Below, in pieces: positions 34,347-42,734 of a stretch of 64,000 nt of DNA; position 1 is the first letter of the stretch, and each line of letters opens with the position of its first letter. The notes under the pieces were generated by a model. It did no database searches. It saw nothing but the letters and a program-made list of their open reading frames with translations, and was not told the DNA's origin. The position numbers were made by a program, and so were the translations under genes. This DNA comes from Burkholderia sp. Ac-20365 (GTDB taxonomy: Bacteria; Pseudomonadota; Gammaproteobacteria; Burkholderiales; Burkholderiaceae): positions 248,001-312,000 of the forward strand of contig NZ_JAAGPI010000004.1 of assembly GCF_017104715.1 (NCBI RefSeq), written 5' to 3'.

Positions 34347-34754
34347 ATGAGCGATAAAAAGCGATACGTTGTGCGCAATGCCGAGAGCGCCTCGGTTCTT
34401 GAGACGGACGCCCGGTTCTCCGCCTGGTGGGCGTGGTTCAGCCAGCGCAAGCTCGGCTTCACCCTTGAGGCGGCCGAACCGCCCTTCACGAAGGGCCAGC
34501 AGCTTCTGCTCCAGATTGGGATCTTTCTGGCGGTCGTCGCTGGCGCTATTGCGGGGCTGATCTTCCTCGCGTGGGCGATCCCGGACGTGATCTCGGATTT
34601 CAGGGCAGATATGCAGACGCCTTCACTCCATGCCGCGTTTCAGCGCAACGACGACTTTTTCTCGGGCATGGGCGGTACTGTCCTCATCGCGGCCGTTCCT
34701 GTGGTAATCCTGTTCATGACGATCCGGTCGGCACTCCGATCGCAAAATGGTTGA
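34347..34754 (+). CDS. Membrane protein, 135 aa
   Basis: The ATG at 34347 follows GAGAAGATCGATCG. A hydrophilic N-terminus of about 60 residues precedes two hydrophobic helices (about residues 59-82 and 111-128), separated by a periplasmic loop of 28 residues. The N-terminal part ends in TKGQQLLLQIGIF. Unknown family; part of a run of small membrane genes on the same strand. Confidence 0.55.
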   Translation: MSDKKRYVVRNAESASVLETDARFSAWWAWFSQRKLGFTLEAAEPPFTKGQQLLLQIGIFLAVVAGAIAGLIFLAWAIPDVISDFRADMQTPSLHAAFQRNDDFFSGMGGTVLIAAVPVVILFMTIRSALRSQNG

Positions 34755-34769
34755 TCTTGCCGTCTCCCG

Positions 34770-35117
34770 ATGGATTCCTACAAGGATAGGCTGCTCGTCG
34801 CGCGGACCGTCAGATACGCGACCGCCATGGTTGGCACAACGGTGTTTGTGTTCGCCATACTGGGCGTGATCGACATGGCTCTCGTACTGACGGGGCACTT
34901 GGGGCTGTGTGCGACGTCGTTGGGACAGCGCGCCGCCGCAGGGGGTGCGGTAGGGCTGGTAGTCCTCTCGGGCGTCGCCTGGCGCAAGCCGAAGATGCTC
35001 GGTGACGCGAGGCGGGCGTCGCAAATCGCGTCTTCGGCCATTGACCGCGCGCGCGGACAGGGCCGGCAACGCCCCTCAGAGCCGGCGGACAGGGCCAGCA
35101 AGGGCAAGATTCGCTAG
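34770..35117 (+). CDS. Membrane protein, 115 aa
   Basis: It starts 16 bases after the previous stop (ATG at 34770). Two membrane helices (about residues 18-40 and 52-70) flank a short GHLGLC loop; the C-terminal 45 residues are basic and charged (ARRASQIASSAIDRARGQG and on to KGKIR), probably a cytoplasmic tail. The gene is close enough to the upstream gene for co-transcription. Confidence 0.55.
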   Translation: MDSYKDRLLVARTVRYATAMVGTTVFVFAILGVIDMALVLTGHLGLCATSLGQRAAAGGAVGLVVLSGVAWRKPKMLGDARRASQIASSAIDRARGQGRQRPSEPADRASKGKIR

Positions 35118-35155
35118 TCACTGACGTCCAAAAGTTAGTGAACCGGAAAACAGCA

Positions 35156-35374
35156 ATGGCGAGGAAATCTGCTTACTACGGGAAGCGCGCCACGGTGGAT
35201 CAGATGACCGAAGCGCGAATGCTTTGTGGCAAAGACCTAGTCCTGGTCGCGAAGCTGGACAACCTCATGAACAAGGGGCCGAATGAACGGATCATGTTCA
35301 AGTTTATCGACCACTTGCGCGATCCGAATCGTCACGAAGGTCGATTCGCAGTCGCACCCCACACACGGCGCTGA
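35156..35374 (+). CDS. Small basic hypothetical protein, 72 aa
   Basis: ATG at 35156 (CCGGAAAACAGCA before it, the leader seen also at other short genes). It is basic, with MARKSAYYGKRATVDQMTEA at the start. A hydrophilic body with a RDPNRHEGRF end suggests a soluble protein. No family recognised. Confidence 0.45.
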   Translation: MARKSAYYGKRATVDQMTEARMLCGKDLVLVAKLDNLMNKGPNERIMFKFIDHLRDPNRHEGRFAVAPHTRR

Positions 35375-35400
35375 GGCATTGGGGACAACGGAAAGCGGAT

Positions 35401-35625
35401 ATGAGTGAAAGTTGGCGTGAGAGAGACGAGCGCGAGTCGCGGGAGTTCTACAACGATGAGCAGCACCGCCGGTCAACAGAACGAAGGGAACGGTCGCGTG
35501 GTCGGAGCGGATCAGGGGTTTTGCTTCTATTGAAGCTCTGCGTCGTTCTGGCCGCTGCCGGTCCGATCGTCATGCTGATTGCACGCGCATTCCACTTCGC
35601 AACGCACGGATCACATATTCATTGA
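35401..35625 (+). CDS. Small single-helix membrane protein, 74 aa
   Basis: A highly charged N-terminal half (SWRERDERESREFYNDEQHR) precedes one membrane helix at about residues 40-62 (LLLLKLCVVLAAAGPIVMLI). GGAAAGCGGAT lies before the ATG. A cytoplasmic charged arm with a single anchor is the predicted topology. Confidence 0.5.
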   Translation: MSESWRERDERESREFYNDEQHRRSTERRERSRGRSGSGVLLLLKLCVVLAAAGPIVMLIARAFHFATHGSHIH

Positions 35626-35667
35626 CTGCGCGCCAATAAGGTCCATTGGGGGAAGGAGCCAACCAAA

Positions 35668-36090
35668 ATGACAAGTACCTGCGAAATCGGAATCGATCAA
35701 TTGCTCGCTGAGCGCGACAGGCTCAATGAGCGAATCACGCGACGCTTGGCCGATTTGCAAAAGCCCGACATTGAATGGCAAAAACGGAATCAGTTGCAGG
35801 TACTGCAGGCGTGCCTGCCAGACCAAGTCAGGGATTTTTTCCGCCATCTGAGGATGCACAGCCTCGCAGTGGTATTTCACGACGGCCATCTGGAGAATGG
35901 TCCGGTTGGTCGATCCGTCGACGAAGCGGTTCGCGAAGCGGTGACGACGGCCTTCGATGCGAAACACGGGTTCTCGGATGAATTTCGTGCTGACATGGTG
36001 CACGCGCTGCTTGACATCGGTATTGTCGATGCGTCAGAAGGATTCGACCGGTTCAAGGACGGTGCGCGTGCTCGTGGTGTGCATGTGTAG
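35668..36090 (+). CDS. Hypothetical soluble protein, 140 aa
   Basis: AAGGAGCCAACC precedes the ATG. The first helix (ERDRLNERITRRLADLQKPD) is coiled-coil-like; the middle (about 45-70) resembles FFRHLRMHSLAVVFHDG. Acidic helices follow. No membrane segment. Unknown family. Confidence 0.5.
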   Translation: MTSTCEIGIDQLLAERDRLNERITRRLADLQKPDIEWQKRNQLQVLQACLPDQVRDFFRHLRMHSLAVVFHDGHLENGPVGRSVDEAVREAVTTAFDAKHGFSDEFRADMVHALLDIGIVDASEGFDRFKDGARARGVHV

Positions 36091-36217
36091 AGATGAATCT
36101 GCCTGATCAGCCTGTGCTCTTGCACATTGAGGCCGCAAAAGGTGGGCGGCGCAGTCACAGGGCCGCGTCGTATGATTTCGGTACTGGAACTACAACTGAT
36201 TTCGGGGGAAAGGAAAA

Positions 36218-36664
36218 ATGCCAGCGGTGAAGACAACACCGAAGAGAATCACTGACACCTGCTTGCCACATGTCGTTCTTGGCTTGCTGCTCGTGATCGG
36301 ACTGTTCATGGGGCTGCGGGCTTTCGCACGCTGGGAAGTCAACCATAGTATCGATTGGCGCGAGAAAGCCATCCGCACTGGCCAGGTCAAGGATGAATCA
36401 ACGGTGGTGCTGAGTACGCTCGTGGATTCGCAGGGGGTTCATTGGGTCTACTACAAGCTCGGCCACAGCGACTATGCGCAATTTATGCGAGCTGCGGGAA
36501 TTGGTTGCCGTTTCTATGCGGGCGGCTCGGCGTACTCCTTTGAAAAGTTGAAGACGACCGATCCAATTCGCTTTGATGCGTTCCCGGCCGGATCCACCAT
36601 CGTCGGGGAATGTGATCCCACGGTCCTTACTGATCACTTCGATCTCGCTCGCGCGCAACAGTGA
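36218..36664 (+). CDS. Membrane-anchored hypothetical protein, 148 aa
   Basis: GGGGGAAAGGAAAA precedes the ATG. A single helix at about residues 18-36 (PHVVLGLLLVIGLFMGLRA) anchors a beta-rich extracytoplasmic domain of about 110 residues with two cysteines (GIGCRFYAG and VGECDP). A TATGAT at 36171-36176 is a possible -10 box upstream. Unknown family. Confidence 0.55.
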   Translation: MPAVKTTPKRITDTCLPHVVLGLLLVIGLFMGLRAFARWEVNHSIDWREKAIRTGQVKDESTVVLSTLVDSQGVHWVYYKLGHSDYAQFMRAAGIGCRFYAGGSAYSFEKLKTTDPIRFDAFPAGSTIVGECDPTVLTDHFDLARAQQ

Positions 36665-36711
36665 CTGGCCCCGGTTGCAGGCCGGGTTAGCGAACAACAA
36701 AAGGACAAAAG

Positions 36712-36966
36712 ATGCCGCCCAATTTTGAGGACGTCGTTTTCACAGCAGTGCAGATTTCAGGCGCATTAGCGCTCATCTCCGTCCTCCTTGTCTTGCGCGA
36801 GCGCATGCGGACACCCAAAGAAACGTTTTTCCTGAACGAGTATGAAGTGGACGCGGACGGAGATCTTGCTGACGGCGCGTGGATCCGGGTTCGAAGGACT
36901 TCCGGAAACCACAGGTGGGGTCGAAAGATGGTGAAGATCATCGATAACAAAGTGGTTTTTCTCTGA
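36712..36966 (+). CDS. Small membrane protein, 84 aa
   Basis: AAAAGGACAAAAG precedes the ATG. One helix at about residues 8-28 (VFTAVQISGALALISVLLVL) is followed by a charged, mixed domain with WIRVRRTSGNHRWGRKMVKI. It lies 47 bases after the previous gene, in the same run. Confidence 0.5.
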   Translation: MPPNFEDVVFTAVQISGALALISVLLVLRERMRTPKETFFLNEYEVDADGDLADGAWIRVRRTSGNHRWGRKMVKIIDNKVVFL

Positions 36967-36992
36967 CGCTTCTATTGAAAGACAATCAGATC

Positions 36993-37283
36993 ATGAAAAT
37001 TCTCGCTATCGCAACGCTCGTAGCATCTTGTGTCCTTTCAACATCGGTTGGCGCGCAGACACTGTCTCATGCAGATCAGTTCGATATTAAGACCGCGGCT
37101 GAATACGCTGTAAAAAAAGCGACGATGAAAGCCGGCGAACCGGTCGCAACGCAGGGTGGCTATATCGTGCCGGTTACGGTCGCGGGCACGAAGTGCAAAG
37201 TATTTGTCCACCCGTACAAAGCGAAGTCTGACTTTGCTCCGCCGATGCGGTGGGATTCCGACCCGGCTGTGTGTGACAAGTAA
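36993..37283 (+). CDS. Small exported protein, 96 aa
   Basis: A signal peptide (MKILAIATLVASCVLSTSVGA) ends near residue 21, before QTLSHADQF. The mature protein has two cysteines (TKCKVFVHPYK, near the C-terminal AVCDK) and a YIVPVTV strand. The start at 36993 is used since it begins the signal peptide. Unknown family. Confidence 0.55.
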   Translation: MKILAIATLVASCVLSTSVGAQTLSHADQFDIKTAAEYAVKKATMKAGEPVATQGGYIVPVTVAGTKCKVFVHPYKAKSDFAPPMRWDSDPAVCDK

Positions 37284-37382
37284 CCTTCGCACGACGTCCG
37301 ATTCTTGTAGGTCACGCGGAGCGGCAAAAAATGCAGGCCGAACGAACCGGAATATGAAGCACACAATTCCGCCGGGGAAAAA

Positions 37383-37973
37383 ATGAGAACCGATTTGAAG
37401 CACCTGGTCGCGGTCGCGTCCATAGGTCTGGCGATATCTGCACACGCGGCGGGGACCATCCAGTCGACGGGTACGGTCACCGATGTTTTCACCGGCAATA
37501 GTGCGGGTTGGCAGTTTGAAGTCAGCAAAGACCGCCACGAGATCTCGTACGCGCCGCGCGAACAATTCGTCACCGCCACTAATCTTCTGGTGATGACGGA
37601 TGAAGGTGTGCTCGCATACGACATCTCGAAGAACGGGGCGGTGACACAGAACAACGACAGGCGGCTGCTGGCAGATAGCGGCGTGCTGGAGGTGACCCCG
37701 GTGCGTGTGGTCGTGCTCGAGTTCCCGTCGGCAGTCCGCAAGGTGGAATGGACGCGATCGCTTGCGACGCTGGTTCACGTGGTCATCAAGGGAAATTATC
37801 TGGCGGCGAAGTACGCCGCACCAGTGGATAGCGCGCTTGTGACGCGAATGTCAAAGCTGGGGCCACGCCGGCTCACCGTGACGACAGACGCGGGCACGTA
37901 CACGTTCGATGTCGCTTCAGGGTCGGCCGGCGCGCCCATCTACAAGGTCAAAGGTCAGACCGACAACAAGTAA
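37383..37973 (+). CDS. Exported protein, paralogue of the 41337 gene
   Basis: A 23-residue signal peptide ends in AHAA-G. The mature protein shares a clear pattern with the 41337 product: VF.GN...W.F..S.D..E, then (L)V(M/L)VTD.GV.AYDI..NG.VT.N.DRR.L, and a C-terminal GTYTFDV...GAP.YKV. They are paralogues. The TN-LLVMTDEGV strand is faintly reminiscent of VirB9/TrbG-type secretion-channel proteins, but the remainder does not match, so I leave the role open. It is probably in the periplasm. Confidence 0.6.
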   Translation: MRTDLKHLVAVASIGLAISAHAAGTIQSTGTVTDVFTGNSAGWQFEVSKDRHEISYAPREQFVTATNLLVMTDEGVLAYDISKNGAVTQNNDRRLLADSGVLEVTPVRVVVLEFPSAVRKVEWTRSLATLVHVVIKGNYLAAKYAAPVDSALVTRMSKLGPRRLTVTTDAGTYTFDVASGSAGAPIYKVKGQTDNK

Positions 37974-37984
37974 CGGGGGAAGTT

Positions 37985-38251
37985 ATGAACACGGCAGCCA
38001 TCTGCGCGGTGTCACTTACGATCATGGGCCTGTGCCTCGCCGTAGGCGGGGTCACCCGCGCGCGTCCCGGACAGGCGTGGGTCTGGTATGTCTGTGGTGT
38101 CGTGTTGATTGCACTGGGCGTGTTCTACTGGTACCCCTCGTCGTCGACGCCAAAGCCGGGAGCGCCGTGCACATCAGCGCAGAATCTGGCTGCGGCTCCA
38201 GATGGGCGGGTGCTAGCCTGCGCCCAGGACAATTACTCGAAACAGAATTGA
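37985..38251 (+). CDS. Two-helix membrane protein, 88 aa
   Basis: The start is 11 bases after the exported protein's stop (AACGGGGGAAGTT before ATG), so they are co-transcribed. Two helices (about residues 5-24 and 33-49) with a short VTRARPGQAW loop are followed by a hydrophilic cysteine-containing tail. Unknown family. Confidence 0.5.
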   Translation: MNTAAICAVSLTIMGLCLAVGGVTRARPGQAWVWYVCGVVLIALGVFYWYPSSSTPKPGAPCTSAQNLAAAPDGRVLACAQDNYSKQN

Positions 38252-38327
38252 ACGGGTGTAGCAAATGGTCCGGTAAGCTTCCAAAACCGGACTTGGGAAC
38301 TGTTCTGGCTAGCGGAGGTGTGATCCT

Positions 38328-38621
38328 TCACGGCTGACTGTCGAGCCGCCAAAGCGGCGTTCCGTCGCCCTGCGCCACGCGCGGGCGTTCCTCGAACCCC
38401 AGTCCCAACAGGAAAGCACGCAAGGCGCTCTCGTCTTTGAACGGGAGGAAGTACTGCGTCCCGACGGTCCAACCAGGCTGATACGTCTCCACTACCGGAA
38501 GCCGCCCATCCATCGACATCCGGCCGAACCGGAAGAGGCAACCGGGCACAGCACGCTTGCCGACTTCGTCATTCATGCGGATCAGCCAGCCGTCGACCGG
38601 CTCACGGACAATCTTCGCCAT
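38328..38621 (-). CDS. Hypothetical protein, 97 aa
   Basis: ATG at 38621 follows GGGAGTCGTG. The body is alpha/beta with VDGWLIRMNDEVGKRAVPGC, then a C-terminal FLLGLGFEERPRV and a conserved-looking LWRLD end. It is soluble. The next gene upstream on this strand (an Mrr-like nuclease) ends 148 bases away, with a terminator between, so the two are not co-transcribed. Confidence 0.5.
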   Translation of the reverse strand: MAKIVREPVDGWLIRMNDEVGKRAVPGCLFRFGRMSMDGRLPVVETYQPGWTVGTQYFLPFKDESALRAFLLGLGFEERPRVAQGDGTPLWRLDSQP

Positions 38622-38640
38622 CACGACTCCCAGATAAAGA

Positions 38641-38687
38641 AAGCGCTCCCTCTGTTCGCGCCATTCAGTATAGGCGAGGGAGCGCTT
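38641..38687 (-). terminator. Rho-independent terminator of the Mrr-like gene
   Basis: AAGCGCTCCCTC (38641-38652) and GAGGGAGCGCTT (38676-38687) form a perfect 12-base stem around a 23-base loop. On the minus strand the stem is followed by a TTTCTTTAT-type run, as for a transcription terminator of the gene ending at 38769. Confidence 0.55.
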
Positions 38688-38768
38688 CGTCCCGCTCTGT
38701 GGCGGCAAAAGCCGATCGACAGGGTCACCCGCAGGTGTGGAGCACCCCAGCACCACACTCATCGACAT

Positions 38769-39827
38769 TCAACACGCGGGCGCGCCGCCCGGGTCCTGAT
38801 TCTCCGACGCGCGTGTGTCGCGGTCTTCGAACGGGAATCGCTCGCCAGGATGGAACTCCTTGTAGCCATCCACCTCGCGTCGCAAGACGAGCTCGTAGGG
38901 CGTTCCGCGGTCGGCAAACCTGCAATAGAGGTGAGGCTCCGGGTAATACTCGTCTCCCTCTTCATCGACCTCAAAAATGTTCCGAAATGGGATGCGGCCA
39001 ATGGTGAACGCCTTCACCACATCGTATCGTGTGTTCGCGAATGCTTCTTTGAGATCGATGCTCCCATCAATCCCGTTGGCGCCGTACCGGACCTCAGCCC
39101 ATGCGCCGTCACCCCGATCGACGATGATGTGCTCGATGTTGAGGTACACCTCGATGCCAGCGTGGTAGTGGCCGGCAAATTCAACGCGAAACCACGGGCT
39201 GATGCCGCGGCCCCCGGTTGTATCGCTTTCAGGATACAGGTCGTCGTCGATTGAATGAATGACGATTTTAGGTTTGTAGTCGTGCGGGAAAATGCGGGCC
39301 ATCTTGCGCTTCATGGCGAGTCTGCGCCGCAGGTCGTCCTCGCGCTTACGCTCCTGTCGCGCAAGCGACACGCCAAAATAACTGAAAAGCAGATCCGGGT
39401 GCTCGGCGTACAGCATCGCCTCCAGTTTGGACGCCGTCCACAGGATCGCTGTCTGGATTCCCGCGTCGGCGGCGGCCTTCTCATACGCGGTACGCGTGGC
39501 CAGGGACACGTCGCATCCGACGATGAGGAGCATCACGTCGGGGGGCACGGTAGCTTTGCCGACGGCCTCGTGGACGGCCGCTTTTGCATCGGCAGCGGCA
39601 AACGTCGCGTAGCGCTTGCACTGGACGTACCAGTCGCGCAGCGAGTTGTCCAATGCCGCCTCGATTGCCCGGATGTCGACTCCGCCGTCAGCTCCCGTGC
39701 GGCCGTCGTGGTGGATGTCCTGCCATTGGCGAAGGCGATAGACGAGCGCGAGCGAGAGATCCTCAAAGCGGCCTGCGCTGAGGTCTTCGAAATGAAGCTT
39801 GTTGATCGTTCTTGTCGGTCTGGTCAT
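38769..39827 (-). CDS. Mrr-like restriction endonuclease-type protein
   Basis: The N-terminus has LHFEDLSAGRFEDLSLALVY, a classic Mrr-type start, then HHDGRTGADGGVDIRA at about 39-54 and WYVQCKRYAT at about 66-75. These are the catalytic elements of the Mrr_cat PD-(D/E)XK fold: a glycine-rich loop ending in an aspartate (D51) and Q69-x-K71. After a helical linker, the C-terminal 180 residues (DDDLYPESD, YHAGIEVYLNIEHIIVDRG) form a second beta-rich domain that may recognise the target or a ligand. Mrr proteins cut modified DNA; here the partner domain is not one I recognise. Confidence 0.7.
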   Translation of the reverse strand: MTRPTRTINKLHFEDLSAGRFEDLSLALVYRLRQWQDIHHDGRTGADGGVDIRAIEAALDNSLRDWYVQCKRYATFAAADAKAAVHEAVGKATVPPDVMLLIVGCDVSLATRTAYEKAAADAGIQTAILWTASKLEAMLYAEHPDLLFSYFGVSLARQERKREDDLRRRLAMKRKMARIFPHDYKPKIVIHSIDDDLYPESDTTGGRGISPWFRVEFAGHYHAGIEVYLNIEHIIVDRGDGAWAEVRYGANGIDGSIDLKEAFANTRYDVVKAFTIGRIPFRNIFEVDEEGDEYYPEPHLYCRFADRGTPYELVLRREVDGYKEFHPGERFPFEDRDTRASENQDPGGAPAC

Positions 39828-40059
39828 TCAATCACCGTGTTTGCTGTTTTCGTCTGCGTTCGTGCCGCGGGCATCCGTAGCCTTGAAGTCCGCCAGGCTG
39901 ACGGTTCCCGTTAAAGTATCGCAAACGGGTGCCGAAAGATCATATGGGCAAGCTGACCAGCGTGGCCGGCGGCTGCCCTCTGCACTTCACGACCCCGGTG
40001 TGCGCCACACCGGCGCCGTCACCGGGCGGCGAAGGTGTGAACCAAAAAATCATCGAAAT

Positions 40060-40533
40060 ATGAGCCGATACTTCACTGCGATATGCGTGGCAATTTCCCT
40101 GGCCGGCTGTTCGAGCTTTCACAGTTCCATCACAAAGCAGCAGGCCGATCTGCGGGCAGCGTCAACCGAGCTGGTGGGCACCTATGAGTTGGTTGACAGC
40201 CCTCTGAACGATCGCCAGTTCACGACGATCGTCGCCGCAAGGTCTCTCTCCTCGGACGGCCTTGACGTCACGTTGACAGGCCCTTCCTCGAGAACGCTGG
40301 TCCTGAATGGCAAGACGTGCAGCGCCTGGCTAACGGACGATCGGACTGAGGCCTCCGTCAAGTGCGATGCGCCTGCAGTCGGAATCGATCACTTCATCCT
40401 TCAGCAGGCCCAGAACTTCGGCACGGTCAAAGACTCCCGCGGGAACGTTCCCGTCGAAAAATATCTCATGCAATACGTCGACACACGGGGCGAGACGCAC
40501 TACTACCTGTTAACCCGACATCCCGCTCTTTAA
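40060..40533 (+). CDS. Lipoprotein, 157 aa
   Basis: The signal (MSRYFTAICVAISLAGCSSFH) has a lipobox LAGC and is followed by a charged linker. The mature domain has a TYELVDSPLNDRQF strand and DVTLTGPSSRTLVLNGKTCSAW, with a later KCDAP; probably a small beta-barrel-like lipoprotein with one disulfide. The upstream neighbour (39827 strand) is divergent. Unknown family. Confidence 0.6.
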   Translation: MSRYFTAICVAISLAGCSSFHSSITKQQADLRAASTELVGTYELVDSPLNDRQFTTIVAARSLSSDGLDVTLTGPSSRTLVLNGKTCSAWLTDDRTEASVKCDAPAVGIDHFILQQAQNFGTVKDSRGNVPVEKYLMQYVDTRGETHYYLLTRHPAL

Positions 40534-40618
40534 CCTCCACCCGCGGGCGTTTGAGAGCACACAAAAAAGGCGCGAGCGGCGCGGAGGTGACGGCATGCAT
40601 CAGGCGACGTTCGAGCCG

Positions 40619-41044
40619 TCACTTGGTCTCCGCGCGCAGTTCCAGTACGCGAGCCAGCGTCTGTGACTGGATCTCCTGGTCGATATTCTTGAACTTCTCG
40701 TGCATCGCTGTGCGGGCGGCGCGGTCGACGTCCGGGTCATCGTCGTTCGGTTGATGATAGTGCGCGCGCGCACGGGCGTGAAAGAGCAGGTTCGAGTCGC
40801 GAAGGAAGGCGTCCCGGTCACTTGCGCATGCGGTCACGACGGCGACGGAGATATCAGCCGGTTCAGCTGTCCGGTAATGCCGGCGGGCGTACTGGTCCAC
40901 GCACCCCGATAGCGCAGCCTTTGAGTGGTCGGCGGCGATCTGATAGGTTGCCGCATCCTCGTTGGCCTGCTTGACCCGGGCGGCGTTACGCGCGGCACAG
41001 CCGCACAGCATCACGACCAGCACCAGGCATAGAAGCTTCTTCAC
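40619..41044 (-). CDS. Lipoprotein, 141 aa
   Basis: GGAGGAGAAACTCA lies before a GTG at 41044, and the lipobox is LCGC after a short hydrophobic run (VKKLLCLVLVVMLCGCAAR). The mature part is helical: AANRVKQANEDAATYQIAAD, and at the C-terminus VDRAARTAMHEKFKNIDQEI. A cysteine pair (GCVDQY, TACASD) may form a disulfide. It is on the minus strand, opposite to most neighbours, and divergent from the 41337 exported gene. Confidence 0.6.
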   Translation of the reverse strand: MKKLLCLVLVVMLCGCAARNAARVKQANEDAATYQIAADHSKAALSGCVDQYARRHYRTAEPADISVAVVTACASDRDAFLRDSNLLFHARARAHYHQPNDDDPDVDRAARTAMHEKFKNIDQEIQSQTLARVLELRAETK

Positions 41045-41336
41045 TGAGTTTCTCCTCCGAGAGTGTTTCGATCGTTCTTCGAACAGGGGCGTCGCCGATT
41101 GTCGCGAATCCTCGGGCAACAGTCCATTGCTCCTTGTGCGTTCGGCGCGTATCCGTTGTGCATCGCACCGGTGTCGTGGCGAAAAAGCCAGAAATTTGCT
41201 GCCGCGACTGAAATTCCCGCCGTTCCCGCCGATACAGGCCTTGAGACCGGGTCGTCACGTTGCGCCCGCATCTGGCGTGTGAGCGCCCCGACTGCCGGCC
41301 GGCTGCCGGAAGGCTAACGAACAGGAACTTAGGCCC

Positions 41337-41915
41337 ATGATCCGGAAAGTGCTGCCCGCGATGCTCGCGGCGATGTCGCTTGCTGCCACCGCGCAAGCCA
41401 GTCAGACCCTGTCGGCGCCGAGCGAAATCAAGCTTGTCTTCGCCGGCAACACAAAAGAGTGGAACTTCGTGCTCAGTCACGACAAGCGTGAAGTGACGCT
41501 CGAGCTGGCTGCCAGGCACGCTGCGGCGACGGACATCGTTCTCGTCACGGATACCGGTGTCGTCGCGTACGACATCGCCAGCAATGGCACCGTCACCCCG
41601 AACGCGGATCGCCGTATCCTTCGCGACGGGGAAGTGGTCGAACTGGACCGGACGAATGCAGTCGTGCTCGAGTTGCCGGAACCCGTCGTCGGCGTCGAGT
41701 TTTCGAAGCCGTTCGCCCTTGCGGCGCAGACGGCGGTCAGGGGCAGGTACATCGGGCTCAAGTACATTGCGCGCGATGAACGCGGCCTGACGCAATTCTT
41801 CGCTGGGAAAGGTCCGCAAAGAATGACCGTCAAGACAGAGAAGGGCTCCTATACCTTCACCCTGACGATGGGCACGGGCGGCGCGCCGGTCTACAAGGTC
41901 GCAGCGCAACAGTAA
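41337..41915 (+). CDS. Exported protein, paralogue of the 37383 gene
   Basis: The signal peptide (MIRKVLPAMLAAMSLAATAQA) is cleaved near residue 21. See the 37383 entry for shared motifs: VFAGNTKEWNFVLSHDKREV, then VLVTDTGVVAYDIASNGTVT, DRRILRDGEVV and a C-terminal GSYTFTLTMGTGGAPVYKV. About a third of positions agree by eye, so the two arose by duplication. The two genes are now four kilobases apart with lipoprotein and membrane genes in between. Confidence 0.6.
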   Translation: MIRKVLPAMLAAMSLAATAQASQTLSAPSEIKLVFAGNTKEWNFVLSHDKREVTLELAARHAAATDIVLVTDTGVVAYDIASNGTVTPNADRRILRDGEVVELDRTNAVVLELPEPVVGVEFSKPFALAAQTAVRGRYIGLKYIARDERGLTQFFAGKGPQRMTVKTEKGSYTFTLTMGTGGAPVYKVAAQQ

Positions 41916-42046
41916 CAATCGCAGCCGCGCGTTGCGTGCGCGCGATTGCTCTCTCTGCTGATGCCCGTGCGAGCCGCGTAACAGCGGGCTGGGCTCGTCG
42001 GGCGATCAAGGATCACCAAACGTAGGGTAACCACGGGATTAGCGAC

Positions 42047-42397
42047 GTGAACAAACTGGCTTTGCTCTTCGCGCTGTTGGGCGCGGCAGGTCTGGCACAT
42101 GGGGAAGAACGCTGCTGGTGGAAGGCCGTTCAGGTGCCTGTCGTTGAGGTCAATGACATGCATCAGCAGATGGATTTGCCGGAGATGGCGGGAACCTGTG
42201 TCAATGGCAAGTGCGAATCGCACGTCGTCAGCATCCAGCATTTCGAAACCGAACCGGATTTCGAGGTCGTTGTCATGTACCGGGGCGAGACCCTGTCGTT
42301 CCGCTCACCCGTCGAACCCACGGGATCGACGGTTCGTGTCAACGTGCAGCAGTGCGGGAAAAAACGCACACCCCAAAGCGTCAAGCCGTCCACCTGA
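42047..42397 (+). CDS. Exported protein, 116 aa
   Basis: GTG at 42047 begins a signal peptide (VNKLALLFALLGAAGLAHG), cleaved near residue 19 before EERCWW. Four cysteines (C23; AGTCVNGKC; VQQCGKK) suggest two disulfides. The mature part has HVVSIQHFETEPDFEVVVMY as a beta strand pair. Unknown family. Confidence 0.55.
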   Translation: MNKLALLFALLGAAGLAHGEERCWWKAVQVPVVEVNDMHQQMDLPEMAGTCVNGKCESHVVSIQHFETEPDFEVVVMYRGETLSFRSPVEPTGSTVRVNVQQCGKKRTPQSVKPST

Positions 42398-42406
42398 GAT
42401 AAAGAC

Positions 42407-42667
42407 ATGAAGACCCTCGCTTTGTTTGTCGCACTAGCCGGTGTCCCGGTCTGGGCGGAGGCGGCGGCTCCCAGCCCAGACGCTCTCCTGATTGCGCCTT
42501 CGTCGTTTCAGCCGGACGGGACGTACATGGTGGTCCGGTCGGGCGATACGACTGTCATCGCGTACTACTCAGACCCGAACGACTGTGACCGCTTCAAGAT
42601 CCAGTTGAAGGGCGAGTGCATCGGCGGCGCGGAGGCAATGAAGCGCTACCCGGATCGAAAGCGGTAG
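42407..42667 (+). CDS. Exported protein, 86 aa
   Basis: It begins nine bases after the previous stop (ATG at 42407, GAGATAAAGAC before it), so the two are probably co-transcribed. The signal peptide ends in AEAA-A near residue 20. The mature part has YMVVRSGDTTVIAYYSDPND, then CDRFKIQLKGECIGG (a C..C pair). Unknown family. Confidence 0.55.
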   Translation: MKTLALFVALAGVPVWAEAAAPSPDALLIAPSSFQPDGTYMVVRSGDTTVIAYYSDPNDCDRFKIQLKGECIGGAEAMKRYPDRKR

Positions 42668-42734
42668 GCTCATTGGCCGCGAGGTTGACTTTTGCGCGGC
42701 CAGTCTGCACCCAGCACGTCCAACAAAGACCAAG

